The notes below the pieces were generated by a model. The model searched no databases, was not told the DNA's origin, and was given only the letters and a program-made list of their open reading frames with translations. Positions 8,452 through 17,405 of a DNA stretch of 64,000 nt are shown in pieces; the stretch's first letter is position 1, and every line of letters starts with the position of its first letter. Origin of the DNA: JANLYQ01 sp031365725 (GTDB taxonomy: Bacteria; Actinomycetota; Actinomycetes; JACCUZ01); the NCBI GenBank assembly GCA_031365725.1, contig JANLYQ010000010.1, positions 62,001 through 126,000 of the forward strand, in the 5' to 3' direction. The translations under genes and the position numbers were made by a program.

Positions 8452-8930
8452 CGCGTCGCTGCATCTGCCCCGGCTCCTTCGACCCGGTCACCAGCGGGCA
8501 CCTCGACGTCATCGAGCGCGCGAGTGCTCTGGTCGACGAGGTCACTGTCGCCGTGCTCGTGCACCCGACCAAGACCGGTCTGTTCCCGGTCGATGAGCGG
8601 GTCGCGATGCTCGAGGAGGTGACCGCGCACCTGCCCGGCGTGCGGGTCGACTCGTTCGGGGGCCTGCTGGTCGACTACTGCTCGGCGCGTGAGATCACGG
8701 TCGTGGTGAAGGGACTGCGAGGGTCCGCCGACGTCGACTACGAGCTGTCGATGGCGCAGATGAACCGTCGCATCACCGGTCTCGAGACGGTGTTCCTCGC
8801 GAGCGAGCCGGCCTTCTCCTACGTCTCGTCTAGTCTCGTCAAGGAGGTCGCGACCTGGGGCGGTGACGTCTCCGGGCTCGTCCCCGAGCCGGTCCTCCAC
8901 CGCCTGCGCCAGCGCTTTCCCCGCACCTGA
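8448..8930 (+). CDS. coaD: Phosphopantetheine adenylyltransferase
   Basis: The protein has 160 residues, the standard CoaD size. The nucleotidyltransferase motif PGSFDPVTSGHLDVIERA is at the N-terminus, KGLRGSADVDYELSMAQMNR follows mid-protein and FSYVSSSLVKEV comes later, giving the phosphate and adenylate contacts. It makes dephospho-CoA from phosphopantetheine and ATP. The ATG overlaps the rsmD stop, giving the common rsmD-coaD operon. Confidence 0.97.
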   Translation: MTRRCICPGSFDPVTSGHLDVIERASALVDEVTVAVLVHPTKTGLFPVDERVAMLEEVTAHLPGVRVDSFGGLLVDYCSAREITVVVKGLRGSADVDYELSMAQMNRRITGLETVFLASEPAFSYVSSSLVKEVATWGGDVSGLVPEPVLHRLRQRFPRT

Positions 8931-8997
8931 CTCTCCGACCACCCGACCACCCGACCACCCGGACCCACCCCGTCTCCATCCTTGAGGACCGCCACCC

Positions 8998-9540
8998 GTG
9001 GACGTGCACGACAAGCTCGACGAGCTGATCACCCTCGTCGAAGACGCCCGTTCGATGCCGATGTCGGCGTCCTGCATCGTCAACCGGGGTGAGGTGCTGG
9101 GTCTGCTCGAAGAGCTGCGCGCGCTGCTGCCGGAGGAGTTCCGGCACGCCCAGCTGCTGCTTGCCGACCGCGAGTCGGTCGTCGACGAGGGGCGTCGAGA
9201 GGCAGCCCGCATCCTGGACAACGCCCAGGAGCAGCGGGTGGCCCTGACCGCGGAGACCGAGGTGGTCGCCGAGGCCGAGCGGGTCGCCGGCCAGATCCGG
9301 ACTGCGGCCGCCGAGGAGGCCCGCACGATGCGCGCCGAGGTCGACGACTACGTCGACACCAAGCTGGCCAACTTCGAGGTCGTGCTGGAGAAGACGCTCA
9401 ACGCCGTGCACCGCGGTCGCGACAAGCTCAGCGGCCAGGGTGCGGGTGCCGACCTGGGCAGCATCGAGGACCGACCCCTCGAACCCCACCCCTTCGACGA
9501 CGGCGGCCACGATTTCGGCCCCGCCGGGTCGCTCGGGTAG
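8998..9540 (+). CDS. SepIVA-like DivIVA-family cell-division protein
   Basis: This 180-residue protein has a GTG start with TGAGGA upstream. The N-terminus DVHDKLDELITLVEDARSMP is followed by VNRGEVLGLLEELRALLP and a long, charged, Ala/Glu/Arg-rich coiled coil (about residues 45-145), then an acidic tail. Sequence and position (just before yceD-rpmF-rnc) match mycobacterial SepIVA (Rv2927c), a DivIVA-like factor in septation and polar envelope growth. That role comes from the family. In-window support is the coiled coil and synteny. Confidence 0.75.
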   Translation: MDVHDKLDELITLVEDARSMPMSASCIVNRGEVLGLLEELRALLPEEFRHAQLLLADRESVVDEGRREAARILDNAQEQRVALTAETEVVAEAERVAGQIRTAAAEEARTMRAEVDDYVDTKLANFEVVLEKTLNAVHRGRDKLSGQGAGADLGSIEDRPLEPHPFDDGGHDFGPAGSLG

Positions 9541-9543
9541 CCT
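9538..9543 (+). promoter_or_regulatory. Candidate -10 element TAGCCT before yceD
   Basis: TAGCCT overlaps the stop codon of the SepIVA-like gene and lies 44 bp before the yceD ATG. It would give a leader of about 38 nt for the yceD-rpmF-rnc-mutM run. No -35 element is obvious. Confidence 0.3.
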
Positions 9544-9587
9544 GACCGGCGGTCCTGACCCTGGGGCCGAGTCCATGACGACACCAG

Positions 9588-10169
9588 ATGAGCATGCCCG
9601 ACGAGAGCAGGAGAGCAACGCCCCGCCTCGACCCGCGCTCGCCCCTCGTTCTCGACACCCGAGAGCTGGGACGACGTCCCGGGTCGATGCGCACGCTCTC
9701 CCGATCTGTTCCGGCACCCGCCCACCTGGGCGTCGAGGTCCTCGGCGTCACGGAAGGGTCCCCGCTCGAGCTGGACCTCCGGCTCGAGTCGGTCGTCGAG
9801 GGGGTCCTCGTCTCCGGCACGGTGGCTGCCACCACCTCGGGGGAATGCGTGCGCTGCCTCGACCCGGTCACGGATCCACTCGTGGTCGACCTGCAAGAGC
9901 TCTACGTCTACCCGGGCACCCAGCCCGGCGACGAGCGTGACCCTGACGACGACACCGATCCGCTGCCCGAGCTCCAGGGTGACCTGCTCGACCTGGAGCC
10001 GGCGTTGCGGGACGCCGTCGTCCTGGCTCTGCCGCTGCAACCGCTGTGCCGGGTCGACTGCCCTGGTCTGTGCCCGCAGTGCGGGGCGCGGCTGGCCGAC
10101 GACCCGGACCACAGCCACGAGGCCAACGACCCGCGCTGGGCCGTGCTGAAGGACCTCGGCTCCGGCTGA
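9588..10169 (+). CDS. yceD: YceD family (DUF177) metal-binding protein
   Basis: The protein has 193 residues. It contains the DUF177 features LVLDTRELGRRPGSM, a first Cys pair in GECVRCLDPV and a second in CPGLCPQCG, followed by DPRWAVLKDL. YceD genes lie directly before rpmF across bacteria and are implicated in 23S rRNA/ribosome assembly. That role is taken from the family. It is 89 nt before rpmF here. An ATG six bases downstream of the chosen one is equally possible. Confidence 0.9.
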   Translation: MSMPDESRRATPRLDPRSPLVLDTRELGRRPGSMRTLSRSVPAPAHLGVEVLGVTEGSPLELDLRLESVVEGVLVSGTVAATTSGECVRCLDPVTDPLVVDLQELYVYPGTQPGDERDPDDDTDPLPELQGDLLDLEPALRDAVVLALPLQPLCRVDCPGLCPQCGARLADDPDHSHEANDPRWAVLKDLGSG

Positions 10170-10258
10170 CCAGCACCAGCACCACCAGGTGACACCCGCA
10201 GGACCTGCCGGACCCGCACGACCTGCTCCACCACCACCCGATTCGAGGAGACGCAACG

Positions 10259-10432
10259 ATGGCCGTTCCGAAGCGCAAGATGTCGCGCAGCAACACGCGC
10301 TCGCGCCGGGCCAACTGGAAGGCGACGCCGCCGAACCTCATGGCGTGCAAGAACTGCACGGCGCCCAAGCTGGCGCACATCGCGTGCCCCACCTGCGGCA
10401 CCTACGACGGCCGCGTCGTCCTCGACGTCTGA
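10259..10432 (+). CDS. rpmF: 50S ribosomal protein L32 (zinc-binding form)
   Basis: This 57-residue protein begins AVPKRKMSRSNTRSRRANWK. The CKNC and CPTC pairs mark the Zn-ribbon C+ form. CGAGGAG lies upstream at normal spacing. It is followed by rnc after 7 nt, matching the conserved yceD-rpmF-rnc order. L28 in this window is also the zinc-binding form. Confidence 0.97.
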   Translation: MAVPKRKMSRSNTRSRRANWKATPPNLMACKNCTAPKLAHIACPTCGTYDGRVVLDV

Positions 10433-10439
10433 GCAGGTC

Positions 10440-11183
10440 GTGAGCGTCGGGTCCACCGCCCCGCCCGGTCATGACGCGCCCGGTCGTCTCGCAGAGACGA
10501 TCGGTGTCGTCGTCGACGCCGGGCTGCTGGATCGCGCGCTGACCCACCGCTCGTTCGCCTACGAGAACGGCGGCCTGCCCACCAACGAGCGCCTGGAGTT
10601 CCTCGGCGACTCGGTGCTGGGCCTGGTCGTCACCGACCACCTTTACAAGGTCCATCCCGAGCTGCCCGAGGGCCAGCTGGCCAAGCTGCGGGCTGCCGTG
10701 GTCAACATGCGGGCGCTGGCCGATGTGGCCCGCTCGCTGTCCCTCGGTGGGTTCATCCGGCTGGGCCGCGGCGAGGAGAGCACCGGCGGCCGGGACAAGT
10801 CCTCGATCCTGGCCGACACCCTCGAGGCCGTCCTGGGCGCGGTCTACGTCGACCGCGGCCTCGAGGCCGCCGCCGAGCTGGTGCATCGACTCTTCGACCC
10901 GCTCATCGACCAGGCGGCCACCCTCGGGGCCGGGCTCGACTGGAAGACCAGCCTGCAGGAGCTGACCGCGACCGCCGCGATGGGCGTCCCGGACTATCTC
11001 GTCACCGAGACCGGCCCGGACCACGAGAAGGTCTTCGCCGCCGTCGTCCGGATCGCCGGCGAGGGCTACGGCGAGGGCAGCGGGCGCAGCAAGAAGGAAG
11101 CCGAGCAGGAGGCCGCCGCGGCCGCCTGGCGGCACCTGCGCGCCGAACTGCCGGAGGACGGGTCCGACCCCGTCGGGGTCTGA
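10440..11183 (+). CDS. rnc: Ribonuclease III
   Basis: The protein has 247 residues. The RNase III signature NERLEFLGDSVLGLVV near residue 57 carries the acidic catalytic residues, and the second acidic cluster is in LADTLEAVLGAVYVDRG. A double-stranded-RNA-binding domain follows (DWKTSLQELTA to GRSKKEAEQEAAAAAWRHL). The enzyme cleaves rRNA precursors and structured transcripts. The GTG start is 7 nt after rpmF, and mutM follows after 10 nt. Confidence 0.97.
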   Translation: MSVGSTAPPGHDAPGRLAETIGVVVDAGLLDRALTHRSFAYENGGLPTNERLEFLGDSVLGLVVTDHLYKVHPELPEGQLAKLRAAVVNMRALADVARSLSLGGFIRLGRGEESTGGRDKSSILADTLEAVLGAVYVDRGLEAAAELVHRLFDPLIDQAATLGAGLDWKTSLQELTATAAMGVPDYLVTETGPDHEKVFAAVVRIAGEGYGEGSGRSKKEAEQEAAAAAWRHLRAELPEDGSDPVGV

Positions 11184-11193
11184 CGCCCCCACC

Positions 11194-12069
11194 GTGCCCG
11201 AGCTGCCCGAGGTCGAGGTGGTCCGCCGCGGGCTCGCCCGCTGGGTCGCCGGGCGCACCGTGGCCGCTGTCGAGGTCGCCCACCCCCGCGCCGTACGACG
11301 CCATGCCGGGGGTGGCCTCGACTTCGCCGCGCGGCTGACCGGGCGCACGCTCACCGGAGCCAGCCGGCGCGGGAAGTACCTCTGGCTCCCGCTCGACGGC
11401 GGCGACGAGGCGGTCCTCGCGCATCTGGGGATGAGCGGGCAGCTGCTGGTGCGCCCGGTCGACGCGCCGACCGAGACCCACCTGCGGGTCCGGGTCACGT
11501 TCACCGACGCGACCACCGAGCGGCACGACCTGCGTTTCGTCGACCAGCGCACCTTCGGTGGCCTGGCTGTTGTCGACCTCGTCGACGGCGTCCCGGCTCC
11601 GGTCGCCCACATCGCGCGCGACCCGCTGGACCCGGTCTTCGACGACGAGAGGTGGGTCAGTGCCCTGCGGCGTCGTCGTACCGGGCTCAAGCGGGCACTG
11701 CTGGACCAGACGCTGGCCAGCGGCATCGGCAACATCTACGCCGACGAGGCGCTGTGGCGGGCCCGGCTGCACTGGGCCCGGGCCACCGACACGTTGCCGC
11801 GTCCACAGGCGAGGGTCGTGCTGGGTGCTGCCCGCGCGGTGATGGTGGAGGCCCTGGCCCAGGGCGGCACGTCCTTCGACTCCCTCTACGTCAACGTCAA
11901 CGGCGAGAGCGGCTACTTCGACCGCTCGCTGCACGTCTACGGCCGCGACGGCGGGTCGTGCGACCGCTGCGGCACCCCGGTGGTGCGCGAGCCGTTCATG
12001 AACCGTTCGTCGTTCCGCTGCCCGCGCTGCCAGCCGCGACCGCGCGCGGCGCAGAACCTGCACGCCTGA
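11194..12069 (+). CDS. mutM: Formamidopyrimidine-DNA glycosylase
   Basis: The protein has 291 residues. The N-terminus PELPEVEVVRRGLARW supplies the catalytic Pro (after Met removal) and Glu. The Lys-bearing segment RRGKYLWLPLD follows, then the helix-two-turn-helix DQTLASGIGNIYADEALW. A C-terminal zinc finger CDRCGTP...FRCPRCQ closes the protein. It excises 8-oxoguanine and formamidopyrimidines. The REPFMNRSSF segment in the finger is usual for actinobacterial MutM. Confidence 0.97.
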   Translation: MPELPEVEVVRRGLARWVAGRTVAAVEVAHPRAVRRHAGGGLDFAARLTGRTLTGASRRGKYLWLPLDGGDEAVLAHLGMSGQLLVRPVDAPTETHLRVRVTFTDATTERHDLRFVDQRTFGGLAVVDLVDGVPAPVAHIARDPLDPVFDDERWVSALRRRRTGLKRALLDQTLASGIGNIYADEALWRARLHWARATDTLPRPQARVVLGAARAVMVEALAQGGTSFDSLYVNVNGESGYFDRSLHVYGRDGGSCDRCGTPVVREPFMNRSSFRCPRCQPRPRAAQNLHA

Positions 12070-12108
12070 GCCGGCTGACCGGCTGACCGGCTGTCCGGCT
12101 GACCGGTT
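12070..12108. repeat. Short tandem repeat (CCGGCTGA-type, ~9-bp period)
   Basis: Four to five imperfect copies of a CCGGCTGAC-like unit fill the gap between mutM and the lipoprotein promoter. It is probably simple-sequence drift. No function is evident. Confidence 0.6.
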
Positions 12109-12114
12109 GCCACG

Positions 12115-12120
12115 TAGGTT
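12115..12120 (+). promoter_or_regulatory. -10 element TAGGTT of a leaderless promoter
   Basis: TAGGTT is followed by a 7-nt spacer and GTG 12128, the standard geometry of actinobacterial leaderless transcripts. This decided the start chosen for the following lipoprotein gene. Confidence 0.5.
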
Positions 12121-12127
12121 GGCGAGC

Positions 12128-13057
12128 GTGCTCCCCGCCAGGCCGGCCCGCGCCGGAATGAGTCCTGTCCCGAGGCAGTCAGGCGGCCTGGTCATGGTGC
12201 TCGCGGCGGCCGCCCTGGCCGGTCTGGTGTCCGGCTGTGCCCGCGGCAGCGCCACGCCGGCAGCGGCGGCCTCGGCCGCAGCTCGTGCCCACACCCCACG
12301 GCTCCGCGCCGAGGTCGTGCAGCTGCGTCGGGACGAGGCCCTGGGCCGGGTCGAGGTGGCCGTGACCAACCGCTCCGGCAGCACCGTCACCATCGAGACG
12401 ATCGACCTGCGGGTGCCCGGCTTCAGCGGCGGCGGCCGGCAGGTCAAGGGCGAGCCGCTGCCCGCCGGGCAGCGGGTGAACCTCCCCACGCCGTACGGCG
12501 AGGTGAGCTGCGACGACGCCGGCGCGGCACACGTCGGTGCCGGCACCGTCGAGGTGCTGGTGCACTCCGCCACGGACCCGACCTCGCACCGTGAGGTGCT
12601 GCCGGCGCAGGACCCCGACGGGCTGATGCCCCGCATCGCGGCCCAGACCTGCCTGGTCCGCAGGCTCGACGCGGAGGTACCGCTGGCCTTCGGCCCGACC
12701 TGGCGGCGGACGGGCAGGGGAGCCGAGGTGGCACTGCACGGGACGCTGGTGGCCCGGCTCGGCACCGACCAGCCGCGCGACGTCACCCAGGTCGCGGGCA
12801 CCGTGATCTTCGACCTGGCGCCGGACGGCGCGGCTCGATCCGCACACCCGCTGGCGAGGCTCACTTCCGGGCACCCGCGGGTCGCGATCCCGATCGTGCT
12901 GCGGACGGCCCGCTGCACCGGCCACGCCATCGGAGAGACCAAGAAGCCGTACGCCTTCCTGGTCTGGCTGGCTGCACCCGGCGGTCCCGAGCAGGCGGTG
13001 ACCCTGCCGGTCAGCGCGGCGGACAAGGCCGCGCTGCAGGCGCTCTGCCGGCTCTGA
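12128..13057 (+). CDS. Secreted lipoprotein of unknown function
   Basis: The protein has 309 residues from the leaderless GTG, or 299 from ATG 12158. A hydrophobic segment (GGLVMVLAAAALAGLVSGC) ends in a lipobox Cys, so it is probably exported and lipid-anchored. The rest contains two beta-rich segments resembling immunoglobulin-like or copper-protein-like domains: VEVAVTNRSGSTVTIETIDL, and a C-terminal IPIVLRTARCTGHAIGETKK with several scattered Cys. I do not recognise a named family. It is monocistronic in appearance, between mutM and the smc region. Confidence 0.7.
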   Translation: MLPARPARAGMSPVPRQSGGLVMVLAAAALAGLVSGCARGSATPAAAASAAARAHTPRLRAEVVQLRRDEALGRVEVAVTNRSGSTVTIETIDLRVPGFSGGGRQVKGEPLPAGQRVNLPTPYGEVSCDDAGAAHVGAGTVEVLVHSATDPTSHREVLPAQDPDGLMPRIAAQTCLVRRLDAEVPLAFGPTWRRTGRGAEVALHGTLVARLGTDQPRDVTQVAGTVIFDLAPDGAARSAHPLARLTSGHPRVAIPIVLRTARCTGHAIGETKKPYAFLVWLAAPGGPEQAVTLPVSAADKAALQALCRL

Positions 13058-13317
13058 CGGGCCGGTCAGACGGGGGACGGATCGGCGTCGTCACCCGTTC
13101 AGCGCACCGTTCGTCATGTTTCGTGAGCGTGCGTCACTGTGACCGTCCTGTGACCTCTTGACCGGCTGCAAGCGGGGTGTCACCCTGGGAGAGCGCTCGG
13201 CGTCGCCCCCTCGGTGTCCGCCCCCGACGGGTGCACGTGGCCCCCCGGTGACCGGAGCGCGCGAACAGAACACATGCCCGCGTGCCGCGCGGGACGGACG
13301 GCAGGTGGAGGACCCGC
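13058..13317. other. 260-bp intergenic region with short dyads
   Basis: No coding potential is seen. It contains TTGACC at 13158 as a possible -35 box and overlapping short dyads around 13128-13146 (GTGA-N7-TCAC, and GTCAC-T-GTGAC). These could be an operator of the CRP-like or MtrA-like kind, but the arms are too short to assign. Confidence 0.35.
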
Positions 13318-13512
13318 ATGGCGAAGGCTCTGATCGGTCATGTCGGTGGACCAGACGTCCACACCCTCGTCGAGATGCGTCGGCTTCGGGAGCGGGTGCG
13401 GTCCCTCGAGACCGAGCTGCTCCGCCTACGCTCGGAAAATGACGCCCTGATCGAGGCTGCCGCCGAGTCGCGGCTGATCTCGTTGGACGTCAAGGAGCCT
13501 GCGCTGGCCTGA
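13318..13512 (+). CDS. Small conserved coiled-coil protein upstream of smc
   Basis: This 64-residue protein has its ATG placed 5 nt after a strong GGAGGA. It begins AKALIGHVGGPDVHTL and then has a Leu/Arg/Glu heptad segment (about residues 20-52, MRRLRERVRSLETELLRLRS) predicted to form a coiled coil, ending VKEPALA. Similar short proteins occur in other actinobacteria. I know no assigned function. The strong ribosome site and the clean stop before the smc promoter support it being real. Confidence 0.75.
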   Translation: MAKALIGHVGGPDVHTLVEMRRLRERVRSLETELLRLRSENDALIEAAAESRLISLDVKEPALA

Positions 13513-13525
13513 GGCGGCTGTCGGG

Positions 13526-13531
13526 TAGGCT
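13526..13531 (+). promoter_or_regulatory. Candidate -10 element TAGGCT for smc
   Basis: TAGGCT lies 108 bp before the smc GTG, just after the preceding small gene. It would give a ~100-nt leader. The identical hexamer recurs at 24241, 30641 and 39256 before other genes. No convincing -35 is seen. Confidence 0.35.
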
Positions 13532-13638
13532 GCTCCCTGGCCTTCCCCGCCCGTCGTCACGCCCCGCCTGCACCGCCGTACCCGCTGGTCGTCGACCCGC
13601 GGCAGCCCGGTCACGCCGGGGCCGAGGAGCTCCGCCTC

Positions 13639-16600
13639 GTGCACCTGAAGAGCCTCACCCTCAAGGGCTTCAAGTCCTTCGCGTCGGCCACCACGTTCCA
13701 CTTCGAGCCGGGCATCACGGCCGTGGTCGGACCCAACGGGTCCGGCAAGTCCAACGTCGTCGACGCCCTCGCCTGGGTGATGGGGGAGCAAGGCGCCAAG
13801 ACGCTGCGCGGGGGCAAGATGGAGGACGTCATCTTCGCCGGCACCAGCGGCCGCGACGGTGCCGCCGGGCGCGCACCACTGGGTCGGGCCGAGGTCAGCC
13901 TCACCATCGACAACTCCGACGGTGCCCTGCCGATCGACTATGCCGAGGTCACCATCTCGCGGATCATGTTCCGCAACGGCGGCTCGGAGTACTCCATCAA
14001 CGGCACCGGCTGCCGGCTGCTGGACGTCCAGGAGCTGCTGTCGGACTCCGGCATCGGCCGCGAGATGCATGTGATCGTCGGCCAGGGCCAGCTCGACGCC
14101 GTGCTGTCGGCCGGCCCCGAGGAGCGACGCGGCTTCATCGAGGAGGCAGCAGGGGTCCTCAAGCACCGCAAGCGCAAGGAGAAGGCGCTGCGCAAGCTGG
14201 ACGCGATGCAGGGCAACCTCACCCGGGTGCAGGACCTCACGGTCGAGCTGCGTCGCCAGCTCAAGCCGCTCGGTCGCCAGGCCGAGGTCGCTCGGCGCGC
14301 TGCCGTCGTCCAGTCCGACCTGCGCGACTCGCGGCTGCGGCTGCTCGCCGACGACCTCGTGGCACTCAGCGTCACCCTCGAGGCGGAGGTCGCTGACGAG
14401 ACCGCGCTGCGTGCCCGCCGGGCCGAGGTCGAGGCCGAGCTCGCGACTGCCATCGAGCGGGAGACCGCCCTGGAGCAGAGCTCTGCGGCCGAGGCGCCCG
14501 CACTGACCCGGGCCCAGGAAACCTGGTACCGGTTGTCCTCGCTGCGAGAGCGCTTCCGGGGCACCGGCAGCCTTGCCGCCGAACGGGTGCGGCACCTCGC
14601 TGAGGCCGTCGAGGGCGCGCAGAGCGCGCCCGGCCGCGACCCGGCCGAGCTTGCCGCCGAGGCCGGCCGGGTGCGGGCCGACGAGGCCGAGATCGAGGCC
14701 GCGGTCGAGCGGGACCGGGCCGCACTGGCCGACGCCGTGACGGCCCGCCAGCAGGCCGAGGCCGAGCTCGCCGACGAGCAGAAGCGCCTGGCTGCGGCCG
14801 CGCGAGCCGCGGCGGACCGACGTGAGGGACTGGCCCGCCTGGCCGGCCAGGTCGCCGCCCGCCGCAGTCGGGTCGAGGCCGCGGAGGCGGAGATCGGTCG
14901 CCTCAGCCCGGCCCGAGAGGAAGCCCGGGCCCGCGCCGCCCGCGCCCAGTCCGAGTTCACCGCCATCGAGACCCAGGTGGCCGGGCTCGATGCCGGCGAG
15001 GAGGACCTCGACGCCGTGCACGAGGAGGCCGCGTTGCGCCTCGCGGCCGCCGACGACCGGGTGGCCGTGTTGCGCGAGGAGGAGCGGGTCGCCGACCAGG
15101 AGCGCGCCGCCTTGGTCGCTCGCAAGGACGCCCTCGAGATCGGCCTCGCCCGCAAGGACGGGGCCGGCACCGTGCTCGCCGCCGGAGACCGCCTCTCCGG
15201 TGTGCTCGGGTCGGTCGCCGCCCTGCTCACCGTCGAGAGCGGCTTCGAGACTGCGGTGGCGGCCGCTCTCGGGCCGGTGGCCGATGCGGTCGCGGTCGGT
15301 GACCTTGGCGCTGCCCAGCGGGCGATCATGTTGCTCAAGGACGACGACGCCGGTCGGGTGGGCATGCTCGTCGGCGCTGAGGCTCCTCGGTCCCCGGCGT
15401 ACACCGGTGGGAATGACGTACCTCCCTCGCTGCCCGCAGGCTGTCGGGCCGCGACCGAGGTGGTCACTGCGCCGGCGGCACTGCAGGCGGCGGTGGCGCT
15501 GCTGCTGGCCGATGTCGTGGTCGTGCCTGACCTCACCACGGCGCGACGGCTCGTGCAGGACCACCCCCAGCTCGTGGCAGTCACCACCGAGGGCGACCTG
15601 CTCGGGGTCGACCGGGCGGCCGGCGGTTCGGCCAGCACGCCCAGCCTCCTCGAGGTGCAGGCGGCCGTCGACGAGGCGGCGGGCCGCTTGGTCGAGGCGG
15701 GGCACCGGCTCGAGCGGGCGAGATTCGGCCTGGGGTCGGCGAGTCAGGAGCAGGACACCGCACACCGTGACGTGCAGGTGGCCCTCGACCGACTGCACGA
15801 GTCCGACGCACGGATGGCCGCCGTCGCCGAGCAGCTGGGTCAGCTCGGTGCGCAAGCCCGGTCGGCACGCGGCGAGGCCGACCGCCTCGACCGTTCGATC
15901 GCGCTGGCCACCGAGGCGCGCGACACCGACAGCACCGCCCTCGGCGAGCTGGAGGAGCGGCTCGCCCTCGCCGCCCGGACCGGCCCCGACGGCCTGGCCG
16001 ATGGCGCCGAGGGTGCCGAGCCCGACTCCGCGGTCCGAGACCAGCTCGAGGAGGCATCGCGTTCGGCCCGCCAGGCCGAGGTCGAGCACCGCCTCGCTGT
16101 GCGCACCGGTGAGGAGCGCGTCCGCGCCCTGGCCGGTCGGGCCGACCAGCTGACCCAAGCTGCCGAGCAGGAGCGCCGTGCCCGCCAGCAGCAGGCGGCG
16201 CGCCGTGAGGCGCAGGTCCGGGAGGCAGCGGTGGCCCGCCAGGTGGCGCTCGCCGCGCAGGCCGCGCTCGCTCACCTGGAGCACTCCCTGGCCTTGGCCG
16301 CCCAGGTGCGCGAGGAGGCCGAGCGGGCCCGCGCCGAGCGTGACGCCGAGACGACGGCGCTGCGCAGCCGGCTGCGTGAGCTCGGCGGCGAGCTCGACCG
16401 GCTGACCGACAGCGTCCACCGCGACGAGGTGGCCCGGGCCGAGCAGCGGCTGCGCATCGAGGCCCTGCAGATGAAGGCGCTGGACGACCACGGGGTGGAG
16501 CCTGTCGCACTCGTGGAGGAGTACGGCCCGCACGTCCTCGTGCCGCCCTCCCCCCTGGCGCCGGAGGAGGTGCGTGAGGTCGAGCCGGAGCCGACGACGT

Positions 16601-17265
16601 TCGTGCGCGTCGAGCAGGAGAAGCGGATGCGCTCCGCCGAGCGGGCGCTGGCGCTGCTGGGTCGGGTCAACCCGCTGGCGCTGGAGGAATTCCAGGCCCT
16701 CGAGGAGCGCCACCAGTTCCTCGCCGAGCAGCTCGAGGACCTCAAGGCCACCCGGCGCGACCTGATGGACATCGTGCGCGAGGTCGACGAGCGGGTCGAG
16801 CAGGTCTTCACCGCTGCCTTCCATGACACCGCCCGGGAGTTCGAGGGCGTCTTCGCCCGGTTGTTCCCCGGTGGCGAGGGGCGGCTGGTCCTCACCGATC
16901 CCGGTGACATGCTCGCCACCGGCATCGAGGTCGAGGCCCGGCCGCCGGGGAAGAAGGTCAAACGGCTGTCGCTGCTCTCCGGCGGGGAGCGGTCCCTGAC
17001 CGCGGTGGCCCTGCTGGTCGCGATCTTCAAGGCCCGGCCGAGCCCGTTCTACGTCATGGACGAGGTGGAGGCGGCTCTCGACGACACGAACCTCGGCCGG
17101 CTCATCGCGATCATGGAGGAGCTGCGGGAGGCCAGCCAGCTGATCGTGATCACCCACCAGAAGCGCACCATGGAGGTCGCCGACGCCCTCTACGGCGTGT
17201 CGATGCGTGGCGACGGCATCACGACCGTCATCGGTCAGCGGCTGCGGGAGCCCGAGCCGGTCTGA
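13639..17265 (+). CDS. smc: Chromosome segregation protein SMC
   Basis: The protein has 1,208 residues and the full SMC layout. The N-terminal ATPase head has LKGFKSFASATTFHFEPG and Walker A VVGPNGSGKSNVVDAL (residues ~30-40). The first coiled-coil arm runs to ~500, a hinge spans ~510-660 (e.g. AAALGPVADAVAVGDL), and the return arm is rich in Ala, Glu and Arg. The C-terminal head carries the signature LSLLSGGERSLTAVALL and Walker B FYVMDEVEAALDD. It compacts and segregates origins with ScpA/ScpB, which are not in this window. The GTG start has GAGGA at good distance. The Ala/Arg richness of the arms explains the long open frames on the opposite strand. Confidence 0.97.
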   Translation: MHLKSLTLKGFKSFASATTFHFEPGITAVVGPNGSGKSNVVDALAWVMGEQGAKTLRGGKMEDVIFAGTSGRDGAAGRAPLGRAEVSLTIDNSDGALPIDYAEVTISRIMFRNGGSEYSINGTGCRLLDVQELLSDSGIGREMHVIVGQGQLDAVLSAGPEERRGFIEEAAGVLKHRKRKEKALRKLDAMQGNLTRVQDLTVELRRQLKPLGRQAEVARRAAVVQSDLRDSRLRLLADDLVALSVTLEAEVADETALRARRAEVEAELATAIERETALEQSSAAEAPALTRAQETWYRLSSLRERFRGTGSLAAERVRHLAEAVEGAQSAPGRDPAELAAEAGRVRADEAEIEAAVERDRAALADAVTARQQAEAELADEQKRLAAAARAAADRREGLARLAGQVAARRSRVEAAEAEIGRLSPAREEARARAARAQSEFTAIETQVAGLDAGEEDLDAVHEEAALRLAAADDRVAVLREEERVADQERAALVARKDALEIGLARKDGAGTVLAAGDRLSGVLGSVAALLTVESGFETAVAAALGPVADAVAVGDLGAAQRAIMLLKDDDAGRVGMLVGAEAPRSPAYTGGNDVPPSLPAGCRAATEVVTAPAALQAAVALLLADVVVVPDLTTARRLVQDHPQLVAVTTEGDLLGVDRAAGGSASTPSLLEVQAAVDEAAGRLVEAGHRLERARFGLGSASQEQDTAHRDVQVALDRLHESDARMAAVAEQLGQLGAQARSARGEADRLDRSIALATEARDTDSTALGELEERLALAARTGPDGLADGAEGAEPDSAVRDQLEEASRSARQAEVEHRLAVRTGEERVRALAGRADQLTQAAEQERRARQQQAARREAQVREAAVARQVALAAQAALAHLEHSLALAAQVREEAERARAERDAETTALRSRLRELGGELDRLTDSVHRDEVARAEQRLRIEALQMKALDDHGVEPVALVEEYGPHVLVPPSPLAPEEVREVEPEPTTFVRVEQEKRMRSAERALALLGRVNPLALEEFQALEERHQFLAEQLEDLKATRRDLMDIVREVDERVEQVFTAAFHDTAREFEGVFARLFPGGEGRLVLTDPGDMLATGIEVEARPPGKKVKRLSLLSGGERSLTAVALLVAIFKARPSPFYVMDEVEAALDDTNLGRLIAIMEELREASQLIVITHQKRTMEVADALYGVSMRGDGITTVIGQRLREPEPV

Positions 17266-17333
17266 GCCGGCGACGCCTTCCGGGCTTACCGTCGTACGTC
17301 GCCCGACGGTCACGTGATCTCGCTCACCCCGTG

Positions 17334-17349
17334 GGCGTGGCGCCACGCC
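17334..17349. promoter_or_regulatory. Perfect 16-bp palindrome between smc and the next gene
   Basis: GGCGTGGCGCCACGCC is a perfect palindrome with no loop, 57 bp before the next start codon. The shape suits a repressor operator better than an RNA hairpin. There is no other support. Confidence 0.35.
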
Positions 17350-17405
17350 GAGGCGCCCGCGCAGGACCGGCGTACGGCCGGACTGTGGCTACCGTGGAGG
17401 GGGTG

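Noticed and set aside
13426..17346. Reverse-strand open frame of 1,306 codons opposite smc
   Set aside because: It mirrors the Ala/Arg/Glu-rich coiled-coil codons of smc, has no domain content, and long antisense frames are expected at this G/C content.
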